64,000 nucleotides of DNA from Echinococcus granulosus. Lineage: Eukaryota; Platyhelminthes; Cestoda; Cyclophyllidea; Taeniidae. Position 1 is the stretch's first letter; each line of letters opens with the position of its first letter. Below the pieces are notes generated by a model that was given only the letters and a program-made list of their open reading frames with translations, ran no database searches and was not told where the DNA came from. Location of the stretch: positions 739,678 to 803,677 of the forward strand of contig NW_020170381.1 in NCBI RefSeq assembly GCF_000524195.1, read 5' to 3'. Position numbers and translations under genes: made by a program. Below, piece after piece: positions 1-10,800 of this stretch.

Positions 1-93
1 AGGGGGCCACCTCCGGTTGGTTACGAAGATGAGGTTTACGTCCTGACCGAAGACAGGAGACCGCCGGTTAGGAACCTCAATGGGAGCTCATAA
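1..93 (+). CDS. 3' end of a plus-strand coding region (partial)
   Basis: The first 30 codons of the window are open in frame 1 and end with TAA at 91-93. They encode a proline-rich tail containing the stretches GPPPVGYEDEVYVL and RRPPVRNLNGSS. An AATAAA signal lies about 200 bases further on, as expected for a last exon. The piece is too short to assign to a family and the upstream part lies outside the window. It could be a chance open frame, but the poly(A) signal at a sensible distance supports a real 3' end. Confidence 0.35.
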   Translation, partial: RGPPPVGYEDEVYVLTEDRRPPVRNLNGSS

Positions 94-285
94 GTGGTAG
101 CACCGGGGATGGCGCTAAAAGGACGAGGGGGCTATATAATACTTATGTTGTTTTAATGGGCCTTTCAGGGAGGAGGCAAGCAGGAAATTCGAACCTGGTA
201 ACTGGATCGCCCTCTCCCTTACCTAGTGACTGCGCCTCCCCTCCTTCTTGAATATTGTATTTTCCCTATACATCTTGTCGTCTTT

Positions 286-291
286 AATAAA
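286..291 (+). terminator. AATAAA polyadenylation signal
   Basis: Canonical AATAAA about 195 bases after the stop codon of the partial gene at the left edge. It would end that transcript before the nucleolin-like gene. Confidence 0.4.
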
Positions 292-931
292 GATGTCCAA
301 AGCAAACCAATCGGGCTTGTCTAGGAACGCTAGGAATCGGGGAGCGGAGACCGAGGAGTCTCATCCCACATATAGATATTTTGATGAAACTGCACAATGG
401 TTTTTAAATCACAAGTGCAGACCAAGAGAGCTTGCTTACGTTGAACAGAAAAACTAAAGACTTCTCACATTAGCGAGATAGTAACTAAATCCGCTGGTGT
501 CAATTGCATTTCACGCAAAAGTGCCCCATTCACTGATAACCTACATTCAAGAACTTGTGTCTGGTCGTGTGTATACAACTTTTGAGCAAGTTATATTGGA
601 TTAAAAAAGAATGAGTGAGGAGTTATTTTACATCTTACGTCAGGTTCGCAGTCAATGTGAATATTTGTTAGTAATATTTAAAAGAATAAGTCAGTAAAAT
701 GCACTAACTTTTCGGATGCTTAAGCTAGGTGCGGATATAAAATAATGACTATGACTCCCCAACATTAATAGTCTTATTTGCTTTTGCTACAAGTTGTTTG
801 TATTCCAATGATTTATTCAGGGCGGCTCCATTGGTTTGGTTTGTTTTCGGCCTGCGTACGGTGTTCTTCTGCTCCGTGTTGTTGTGGTCTTCGTTGCTAG
901 TCTTCATATATGTTCTCCCTGTTTAGGCAGA
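292..931. other. Intergenic region before the RRM gene
   Basis: No supported coding region. The last 100 bases are pyrimidine-rich on the plus strand and end in TTTAGGCAG directly before AATG. This fits a 3' splice acceptor (intron or spliced leader) just upstream of the first codon of the next gene. Confidence 0.4.
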
Positions 932-2375
932 ATGCATTTAAGCGGAAATCCAAGGGCGTCAGAACGGGTTAATGACAAAATAAGGGACCCCATTCAGAGG
1001 GAGTCATTGGCGAAGCGGTTGGTTCTGCGAAATATGTGTTCTGTTAAATTGTCCAATCTTCCAAAGAGGTATAATTACTCTGCTCTCTTGGAACTTGTGC
1101 CAGATATGGTGGCCTGTCGAGTATTTTACGATCCAATTTCCCGAAAACCCAAGAATTATGTCTATGTCGAACTTTCATCCAATGAGATTGCATTAAAGTG
1201 TGTGAATAAGGTTAATAACAAGGAATTTCAGGGTAAGAGGCTGAACGCTTCTGTCGGAGGTGGTCTTTCCGAGTGTGTTGGTAAAGCAGTATAGGCTGTT
1301 TATGCGATAAGACGACTATATTCCTTGTAGTTTGCGTCTCTACAATCTCCATTGGAAAACTACGAAGGGAGAAGTTGCAAGGCACTTCCCTGGCTCTATT
1401 TCAATTAATATACCGACAAGGATGGGGAGGAGTTGCGTTGATCGAAGACAGTCAGGCGTTGCAAATCTTATGTTTGGTACAGTCGAAGAAGCAATTGCCG
1501 CGGTCGACGAAAAACAGGGATGTGTCATACGTGGACGCAGGGTATCAGTTCATTTTTGTCCAAAGAAAGTCAAAAGGTAGGTGGTCTACTATTGTTCATT
1601 CTGTTAGCAAAATTATCGGGCTGGTTGTATATGGTCTAAAAAAAACAACAACCGAAGATGAGGTACGTGCCCTTTTTCCCCAAGCAAGCAAAGTTGAAAT
1701 GTATCCACTCGGCGGATTCGCAGTGCTGCACTATGCTCTGATAGAGGATTGTAAGCTGGATAAAAAAAATGCGATGGGTGCTGAATTGAAAAAGAGAAAA
1801 CTGAAAATTGTGTTCAAGTTTCAAAGTGGAAACCATGAGGAAATGAGACCGGAAGCAATCACAGAGGCCAAGCAAAAGAATCCCAGCCCCTTAATTTTCG
1901 TGAAAAACCTTGGAAGGTCAGCAACAGAAGAGCAGGTTTCCAGTTTGTTCCCGAAGGCGAAGATCGTCAGTATGCCCAGAAAGGGGAAGGCGTGCAGGGG
2001 GTAGGTCTATCGCCGTGGCTGATGTCTTAACTGTCCTTTCTAATGCTCCTTGAGACATCTATGGAGTTTCGCTTAAGGACGAAATGGAGAGACGTTTATG
2101 CTGATTGTCTTACATGTAGGTTTCGAGTGGAAATAAAACTTATGATGCGCAATTGTGGGGGATGAAACTGGCATGTTAAATATAATTGGTGAGGACTTTT
2201 CTCTGTAAAGTTGTCACCCCAAAATTTTTATTTTCCTAGGTATGCTATACTTGATTGCAAGTCCGTTATAGCGGCTAAACGGATACTGGCCAAGTCTTAT
2301 GTTTTTGAAGGTCGGACACTTGTTGTACAACCAGCGTCTGGTAAAAAGTTCGAACTTAAGCGTTCTATTGTGTAA
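932..2375 (+). CDS. Four-RRM RNA-binding protein, nucleolin-like
   Basis: Four exons: 932-1280, 1312-1576, 1608-2000 and 2240-2375. Together they give 1143 bases, a 380-residue protein ending in TAA, and every junction keeps phase. Four RNA-recognition motifs follow one another at about residues 38-110, 122-200, 208-280 and 300-372. The RNP2-like strands are VKLSNL, LRLYNL, LVVYGL and LIFVKNL; the RNP1-like strands are KNYVYVEL, SGVANLMF, GGFAVLHY and RGYAILDC. Four tandem RRMs with LFP-type helix ends resemble the RNA-binding half of nucleolin, a nucleolar rRNA-processing protein. The acidic N-terminus and RGG tail of nucleolin are absent, so the name is a family guess. The start is the ATG at 932-934, just after an acceptor-like TTTAGGCAG. 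The first two introns are each exactly 31 nt. No AATAAA lies between this gene and the next. Confidence 0.82.
1281..1311 (+). other. 31-nt intron of the RRM gene
   Basis: Runs from GTAAAG to GATAAG, phase 1. Without splicing the frame stops at TAG inside it. Splicing joins RRM1 to RRM2 through the linker VDDYIPCSLRLYNL. A competing acceptor at TTGTAG (1330) would need a different, weaker donor to keep phase. Confidence 0.7.
1577..1607 (+). other. 31-nt intron of the RRM gene
   Basis: Runs from GTAGGT to CTGTTAG, phase 2. It contains an in-frame TAG directly after the donor and joins the end of RRM2 to RRM3. Confidence 0.8.
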
Positions 2376-2472
2376 ATTGTACCCAATTTATTACATAAAC
2401 GTTGATTTGTGCAAAGTGTTTTCTGTTTCCCTAGTTGCTTAAACCGCGCAAAGCGAGGTATTTTTTATTCAG
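2376..2472 (+). promoter_or_regulatory. Intercistronic spacer with spliced-leader acceptor
   Basis: These 97 bases separate the stop of the RRM gene from the first codon of the TPRKB gene. They contain no ATG and no AATAAA, and end in TATTTTTTATTCAG, a strong 3' splice acceptor. Directly after the CAG the TPRKB frame opens in phase 0, without a methionine. In flatworms the spliced leader is known to end in ATG, so trans-splicing here would supply the start codon. That use is inferred, not shown. Confidence 0.6.
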
Positions 2473-3230
2473 GCGTGGATTGGTGTTGATCTGGTATTGT
2501 TTCCGGGTTACAACCTGAGCGTGGCCCTCATCTGCGATGTGAGCTCGCCGTTGGAATTGAATAGCGACTTGCAATCCGGCCACTTGTCTCTTTCACCCAA
2601 CTTGTGTACCATTGTAGATGCTGATTACGTTGTAGATATCAGCCAGGTACTACTGTGACCTATCTTTCGTCCATCTTTACGACCGAGCGGTTCAGCTTGG
2701 TTTACTCAGATGGAAAAGACTGAATGTGGAGCTACCGAGCTGCTGCTTTGCATCGGCTCCACTCTCCTCAACATTGATTTTGCATTAATCTTTAATGTAA
2801 CTTTGGTGCATTCGCCAATCAGTCATTCTATTCTTAGATCGAGGCCGCTGCGGTCCAGGCTTTGACTAACAGAACCAGTGGAAGGTTACAGGGCAAAGGA
2901 GTGTTTTCGTCGGAGTTCCTGGCGTGTCTGCAACCACGTCATTCAATTAAAGAAGCGTTGGCCACCTTCGGTGTCAAAAAGTCAACCACAAGAATACTCT
3001 TAGTTCTTTTACAGACACCTGGATCAAGCGCGCCTGATTTTAAGAGAGTCAACCCACGTATATCCGGCAAATTCGAGGATCCGCTTACCCTATGCAAATC
3101 CTGCAATCGCGAGAAGATATCTCAAATTTACGGCATATCTAACACTGAATTTAAAGGTTTTAATGATGGTGAGCGTGCCTATGTGCTCAGTGTCCTAACG
3201 CGAATGTCCGCCAGTTTGTTAATGCGATAA
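2473..3230 (+). CDS. TPRKB: TPRKB / Cgi121, KEOPS (EKC) complex subunit
   Basis: Two exons, 2473-2646 and 2838-3230, joined in phase 0, give 188 residues before TAA; human TPRKB has 175. The protein aligns along its length with Cgi121: VDLVLFPGYNLSVALICDV near the N-terminus, PNLCTIVDADYVVDISQ before the intron, HSIKEALATFGVKKSTTRIL, then SGKFEDPLTLCKSCNREKI. Cgi121 binds the Bud32/PRPK kinase and helps the KEOPS complex make the t6A modification of ANN-decoding tRNAs. The frame has no ATG until a few residues before the end, and no ATG exists between the upstream stop and the acceptor at 2472. The initiator must therefore come from elsewhere, most simply from a spliced leader ending in ATG. 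An AATAAA follows 126 bases after the stop. Confidence 0.85.
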
Positions 3231-3355
3231 ATACATGTGAGCTTTCTTATTTAGCTTGTTTAGGCAATTCCTGCCGGAGCTTGCTCGGAAATAGGGCTCT
3301 AGCTGCGCTAGGGCGTCATAGCCGAGCTAGACTGATTGAATGACTCTTCGCTAGC

Positions 3356-3361
3356 AATAAA
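3356..3361 (+). terminator. AATAAA polyadenylation signal of the TPRKB transcript
   Basis: Canonical signal 126 bases after the TPRKB stop. It is the first one downstream of both the RRM and the TPRKB genes, as expected for the end of a two-gene transcription unit. Confidence 0.5.
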
Positions 3362-4724
3362 GTTTGTCTTTATCGGTTAGGCAGAGTCGCATATTCGCCC
3401 GCTTGAAGAGTGCTACTTCTATCGTGGTCATGTATGCATTGCCCGGAAATCCTTCGTCCTTGATGGATCAAACTGGCAGATGCAAAAATAACGCGGCGAG
3501 GGACTTCGGTTTCTCATCCACACTTCCTGTTAACGATCCTTTTGCTTTTCTATGGAAATGGCACTACCAGAATGGATGTTGATCTGTTTTTGCTATAGTT
3601 CAATACTGAAGTGATATAGACTGAACGATTAAGCTGAGCTATCTGTACAGAATACCCGGATCATTTGTTACTAATGAAGTAGGGAATTTAGGCACAAAAG
3701 TGGTTGTCGGCCCCGGTTCGCCGTCGATACTCTCGCGGCTGTCTCCGCGCCTTAAGTGCTAATATTCTTGCTTTTAAGTTGATTCAATAAGTGGAACTAG
3801 TTTGCGCTGAATCTCCAACGCCTGGGTAGCCCGTGGTGACCCGAAAGGACTGCGGATTTCGAGGGCAACCGGGTTTAAATAATGTGACATCGTTGGGGAT
3901 GATGGATGTGTTCCCTCCCTCCCCCCTCGGGCTGTTAGTGATGTTAAAGAACCTAGTTTATTGAATTTAGAGAGAGGGGTATTTGCCCAAAAAAGGCCCT
4001 AGTTGTGTTAGGATGTCAGGCAAGCTAAATTGACCGTCTCGCCGTATCTGTACGCATCAGTGAAAGCGGTATGCTCTGGTGTTCCATCCAAACTTCGTAT
4101 TCTTGGAGCTCTGATCTTGATCGAGGATTGTTACTGTTAACGGATTTAAGCCGCTGTGCCATGTCTTCCCCATGGATGAGCGTCTGTTAGCAAGCCTAGA
4201 ATCTTGACTGGTGCTAGATGCATCGTGAAACCGATTAATTTTCCATATCCTGTTGCAGTGCTACGATGTACGTCCTTGTCACTTCTACTCTTCGGGTGAA
4301 AGGGGTACTGCGCGGACAACTGCTTGCTAAGGGATTAGCCAGAATAGCTTGATTGACTTCGTCACCCGTCGATTTTCCTCCTGACCGCTCAGAGAAGCCG
4401 TGTATTTCTATTTCTATCAGGTGCTTGCTGCTGCCAGTACGGAAGTACGCAGTTGTCTCCGATTCTTATATAGCAGTTTGGGGTCGAAATGTTCACGGCT
4501 GTAAAAACAAACCAGAATAGGCAGCTTTGCCTCCACTGAACACGGTTCTCTTGATCAGAGATCCTCCCCAGCTCAAAGGGAGTACCCCTGCGGACTCCAT
4601 CGCGCGCCTCTGTTGCTCAAAAAAGGCATTCGGACTGTACTCTGTTCGTAGTCGTTTTTTACCAGTTGTGTCACTTAGAGGCCACCAACTAGACACAGAT
4701 TGAAACCACGTTTTACAAATATCC
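3362..4724. other. Intergenic region between TPRKB and MED13
   Basis: The two flanking genes converge here. A 72-codon open frame (3364-3582, plus) has no recognisable domain and starts without ATG. I see no supported gene, RNA gene or repeat. Confidence 0.4.
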
Positions 4725-4730
4725 TTTAAT
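4725..4730 (-). terminator. ATTAAA polyadenylation signal, probable end of MED13 transcript
   Basis: Reads ATTAAA on the minus strand, about 160 bases after the MED13 stop. It is the commonest variant of AATAAA. No canonical AATAAA was seen closer to the stop. Confidence 0.35.
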
Positions 4731-4888
4731 AACAAATGTTATACACAATACATTTGTGCGGTTAAGATGGTGGGGTAAGGGGATCCGCGAGTTGGCGATA
4801 AGTCTTAGGTACAAAGGCATGGGAGCGGAATTCTGAGCAGCGTCATTGAATTGTAATAGTAGAAGAGGAATGCACCAGAAGAGATAGA

Positions 4889-7800
4889 TCATACAAAGGC
4901 CTTGGCGGCCTGGTAGAGCTGAGCCAGTGAGAGTATGTGAACGGGCAGGCATGATCGCCGATCGTTGATGCAAGGGTCGTAGGAGAGCCAGGAGAGGGCG
5001 TTGTAACACTCAAGAACAAAACGCAGCACATCACAGGTGACACTTGAGTCAAGCAGATGACCCCCCGCCGTGGCAGAGTTGGAGGAGGGGCACTGTTGGC
5101 CCCCGTTGGCCGCTGCATCATCATCTACCCCCACCAGGGTGCAGTGCAGATGCAGAGAGGACTTCAAGCACACTGGATTGTTACGACGAGTTTGCTGACA
5201 GGCCGCCCAAAACCATGCAGGAAGAGGGCCTACTGGTGCTGTGGAGACGTAATAACCCAGAGCCAGTGGCTGCTGCATCAGGCTGGGCTTTTCCGACTGC
5301 AATTGCAAAATATTTCAAAAAGTACTTAAATAGGAGCCCTCATATCCATCTGTCAACGTTACATGTTATAAGCCAGGTTTTCGTGTAGTATAAGTAAATC
5401 TAAGTAGCTTCTACGCTGAACGAAACTCTTCTCTGTAAATAAAAACTGGACCTAAAAAAATGGAAGGGATTTCGTGATAGCAACAGAGAACAAACACTGT
5501 TAGCTCAGAATATCGATGTAAAAGCGATCAAAGACTGGCTAATGTGGCTCTAAAGCTTGAACTGGGAGTGAACAGAATACATATGAAAATATGCACCTGA
5601 ATCGTAGTAACAACTGTGGACCTTATAGGTGCTACATGGACGCGAATTACTGACCAGATCGCCTTAAATGGAGGGTTGTAGAAAAAGTATACTCGGCAAG
5701 TCTTGCAAAAAAGCAATTAGAAAAGGCCGTCCAGGCGCATTTCATTTGATATCACACCCAAATAAAGATGCCTGGGATGACAAACCTGAGGATCGGGGAC
5801 ACCGAACGGGAGAAGGGCATCAAGAAGAAAGTACTTGGCACGTTCACGACAGGCAACTTCGTAGGTCATACCGTGCGTGTTGGGTTCCGCAGGTATGCCA
5901 CTTCGCGCCATAGGCATCAGTTGACCGGTACCTACTCCGTTGGGATCCTGGGAAACCCCTGTGCAGGGCCCACCGCCTCCAACCACGCCTGCCACCACGT
6001 TGGCCAGATTGCACCCCGGTCCCGCACTGGTCGGTGTGGTTAAAGTATCCAAACTGGGCATGCCTACCGCTGTATGATCGTCCAAGTCTTCATAAAACTC
6101 GCTGAATATTTCGGTAAAATTGATATCGTCTTGTTCCTAGACATGCACAAATAATAAATGACTTCCAGATATTTTGTATCGACCGACAATCCAGTTGGTG
6201 ATCGTTTGAGAAAAAAATGAAGAAATCGAGGGAAAATGAGGAGGTTCCTTACGGACTGAGCCTGAGCAGAGGTGCTGGTGGGAAAGACGAGAATGTGAGT
6301 AGTGCTGGGAGCATAGCCGGCGGCAGAAATGACACCGTTAGCAAAGGGTCCAACGAACGCCTGACCAGCAGGTCCTCCGGCCACGCCAGCGCCCCCACCC
6401 GAAACTGAGGTGCTACCACCACCGCCCCCTCCGCCACCACCACCACCACCCCCGCCGCCGCCATGACCACCAATGCCGTGACTACTGAAGCCACCAAGAT
6501 CGCCAGCATTAAGGTCGGAGCCAGGGAAGAGGCGGAAGGTGGACTGGGGCTCAGTAGAGACGAGGCAGGCGGAAATTAACGAGGGCGTCTCGTGAGCACA
6601 CGTGCTGGGTACGCGAGAGTCCGCGGTTAGGCTAGTAGTGGCAGTTGATTTGCCACGGTAAATCGGGCCGGTATTGCTCAAGGTGGCAGGGGTCAAAGTT
6701 ACCACATTGCATAAGGCACAGTTAGCGCGCAGGGAACGATTCACGTTCTGGAGATTTTTGCGACTCAACAATCCACACCAGCCTAAACAGCACATAACAC
6801 ACACTTAAAATAGGTAGAAAACCTCATAGGCATTTGTCCTCCAAATACCTAAGTTAATGACTTTGTTCAGTGAGCCAGAAAGCGAGTTCCACTCATGCAC
6901 CAGAAAATTTAAAGCTATCTTAACCTATTGTTTTCCGCTGTTTCAGAGCATAGTAGCTTTGCTCCAGTACAATGTGTTGGGAAAAGGATCAGTCATGGTC
7001 ACCTTTAAGCTCCCCATGTCCCAGACGTCCGAGTCGCCCGACAACCAAGCGCCAGGGATTGGAGGTGGTGGTGATTACGGAAATGATGAAGTCCCAGAGT
7101 CGTGCCAACGCCAGACGACGTGTCGAGATATGGGATCCGTCTGCCCCCACGCCAGCTGCAGATTGCCCTGAGGGTGCGGACATGGATTCAGGAGCCCCGA
7201 TGTTGATAAAGGTTTGCTGCGCCAGGGTGCCATACTGATCCGTGCAAGTGGCTAGAAGCCACTGAAGATCTTCTGAGAGACAGTATGAGACGAAAAGCAC
7301 AGAGGAGGGTTGCAAGGGCTCAGCAGGATGCACGTCCCACTGGCCCCAAAGATCGTGTGCCTGCGCCAGGGTGTAAGCCGGAGCGTATACGCGGTGAATG
7401 TGATCCTTCTGAAACACAATTGATAGACCTTGTCTCCCTCCGAATAACCCACCAACGTTGTCTTGATATGCTCTCTCATCCCAATTACTAAGAAACAGAT
7501 AACATTCCCGAGCATATTTAAGTGCAAAATTAGTACAAAGGCAGCAAGCTCTGTAAAATCATTTTAGATGAACATGAAATCATCACAAAAATAACTCGAA
7601 TCAGTCATAACTGTAAAACAAACATGTACCAGCAATTTGCACTGATGCCGTAATCGATTACACAAGATCTCCCCGAAATGCCTTAAATAGACCGTTATTC
7701 CTGATAAATAAAAGTTGATTTTAGTAAACCGACCTGAAAGTTAGCAGAGATGACCTCCTTGTCAGCAGCAGGACCCATTCCTGTGAGGGTTCGGTTGGCG

Positions 7801-10800
7801 TTGATCAAAGAGGGCGAAACGACACGATCGATGGAGGTGTAAATGGCAAAGGCCATGGATTTGATGTGAGACAACAAGCCAGCATCTCCCGCGTCCTCAC
7901 GACCAATGACACCACAGCGAGGCGAGACGACGTGTGACATAGGTAACAGCTGCACAGACACACGCTGACGCCAAGACATCGGCAGTTGGGCGGTCATCCG
8001 GCCCGCTGTCTCTGCCAGGCATCGGGTCGTTACGTTTCGTGACTCATCGCCCATGTCAAAAAGCTGTACGAATAAAAAATAGGAGAATAAGCTAGGCGGG
8101 AAAGAGGTCTCATGTTAAACAAAAATGAACTTGTAGGGTGACAATATAAATAACTGGTTTTAAACCGCTTGATTTTTTTAATTGAGAGTTTGTAGCAGTA
8201 ATCAAATAAACCAACCTGAGTGAAAGGATCGACGAGATAGATTACCAGAGTGACATCGTATTGGGAGTCGGCATTGGGATCAAAAGCCGTTGTGAGAGGA
8301 CCTTGTCCATTGAGAGGGCTGATTTTAGAGAGGATGACGGGGGGTGTAGAGGGGGGCATGTCCTGGATACCCGCGAAGGGTGCCAAAAGCGACGAGCAAG
8401 AGCCGTCAGGGAGGGCAACGCCGCGCTCTGAGAGCGCTTTCCGCACAGCATGGAGGGCCCCCGACTTATAGCGATGCAGACTGAAGAGAAGCGCGTCCGT
8501 CGGATGAGCCCCGCCACCGCCCGACTGCTGGCGACGACGTGATTGACGCGCATTGATGGGAGAAAATCCGGACGAGAGATCGTTTTCGTCTATGATAAGA
8601 GGAAAGCAAGAGGTGAGATACATAATTAATTGGTCAATCAGAACAGACCCAAGCGGTAATTTACCTATGGATTAGTAAAACTTAAAAGGCATTGAATTTG
8701 CAAACTGACCAAATGACCATGTTTTACACTACCAGACAAGGAGATAATAAGATTGGCTTGCCTTTGTAGGGGAAGGAGCACTGAACGTGTATGAAGGCAG
8801 ATTCAGGGTTGCCGGCTTTGGGTTGGTAATAAGGGTAATGTTGGCCAAAGAGACAGTTCTCGAAGGCGGACGAAAGCTCATAAAAGAAGGTAGACAGTGT
8901 TTCAACCAACCGACGCTGACCTTCAAGTCCAACAGAGCTAACCCCATGACTCTGCCATGAGGGCAAGACCACAGCGAAGGCCACACGCTTGGATCGCGAT
9001 AGAGGCGCCAGTGAAAGATGGTCCTAAAGTAAATTAAATAAAAACAAAAATCACCCAAAACTAAGAATATGAGGTATCGAAACCTTACAAACAAGAAAGT
9101 AAAAAGAATTTGGCTGTGCTTAAAACTATCACCAAATAGATGTTGATAATACTAGTGTAAGCCATTTAAGATTGAAAATACTCGTTACTACGCCTCGAGC
9201 TATACTGAGGACAAGACATGGCAGGCAAGTTTACCATTAGTGTCATTATAAATTTATCCCTTCTCATGAGCCGATGATGTCTAATTTAACACAAATGTGA
9301 ACTACAGGCAAGTAAGGGAAAAAATATGCGAGTCAACACCAATTGCTTAGAAATATAATAGGATGCTGTCTTAGTAGCGCATGAAAAATGAAAAGATCCG
9401 AATTAAACTCAACGATAGGCAAAATTCACATGTGCTAATCATATCCTCCAGACAAAAGGACAGCAGGACCTGTACCACACTACCCAAAAGCGCGATTAAA
9501 TGATAGAATTCATATTTTAGGAAACAGAGGGATAAAACATTACACCGTATCGGGAGCAACTTAGTAGATATTCAATATAATCTCTATTGAAATACACAAT
9601 TTATTTATTGTGAAACTGATAAATTCCATGTCATTACTGAAAATTATTTCAAACGAACATGCGATAATGGCACGGAAAGAAACCCACCCAGTCACGAACG
9701 CTAAAGGGAGAAATTAGAACATTGGTATTCCCATTTTTCAAGCCACCACCAACTCGAAATTGCGGAATCGGCTGAGCCTTAGAGGATTCGCTGTGCCCAC
9801 GTCCAGCAAGTTGGTGGAAAGCTTTCCAGGTGAGCGGTCCCTCAACTTTGTAGGTGGACTCCAACTGATCGATTGCCTCTTGCAACCACAGTCGAACGCT
9901 CTGAAAAGCAAACTCAGCATATAGTACTTGCGAACTGGTACATACCTGTACAAATTTTAAAAAAGTTTTCATCTCTTGTATTGCAGCAGATTTATTCTCA
10001 GCACAATCTCGTATTTTTCTTCGTTAGACAAAACATCAAACAATAACTATAACAAGACCTAGAGTTCAATGCAAAAAAGTAGTGAAAATGCATCTGCATA
10101 CTTTTCGAAAAATCGTTTCTTACCCCGAGTAAACGAATTTGATCATTCTTATTGGAGGGCAAATCGGATGGAAACTGGCGGAACACGGCAGGGTGGAAAC
10201 CGACACCCTCCTTACGAGTTGCTTCATCTAGCCGAAGATGTCTAGCCGCCACATTCCCTCTCAGGCTGTAATCCCCCACCATCTTCTCGGTCAGTGAAGA
10301 GAGATCACAGGCACTCTGCTCCAATGCAGATGCAGTTAGAGCACATAAATCTAAAATGGCATTCATACCAGATTCATGCATGCATTTGTTGCAACAGTTA
10401 GTTATAAACAAGATGTAATCTGTTATGTAATGGCATGAGAAATCCATGGCATAGAAAATGGGCCCATAGCCAACCTATGATGCATTGAATAATGTCTCGA
10501 ATCATGCGTATTGTTAAAGAATTGGAGTGAGTGTTAACTCGAAGTTAGAAAGAAAATGAAGATTAGGCATACCATTATAGTCATAGAGAGCACCCTTCTC
10601 GACAGTTCCCTGACGCACCTCAGTGGACGTCGTCGCATTGTCAACGTTTTGGAGCCACTCGACAAGGAAACGAACGCCAAACTCTTCAAACGAACCGCGC
10701 ATCCATTGGGTGAGAACGGGTATATACGTGGTGGCCGTGGCACGTGAAGGCGGGGGTTTTCGAGGACGAAGTTTCGCGACGTCTACACTGGCGATTGACA

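Noticed and set aside
1375..2004. Single 209-codon plus-strand frame across RRM2 and RRM3
   Set aside because: Its first third is out of frame with RRM2, which reads clearly in another frame up to the donor at 1577. The two parts join only after removal of the 31-nt intron.
5044..5388. 114-codon plus-strand frame at the MED13 3' end
   Set aside because: Antisense to the last MED13 exon, which matches the family on the minus strand; no domain of its own.
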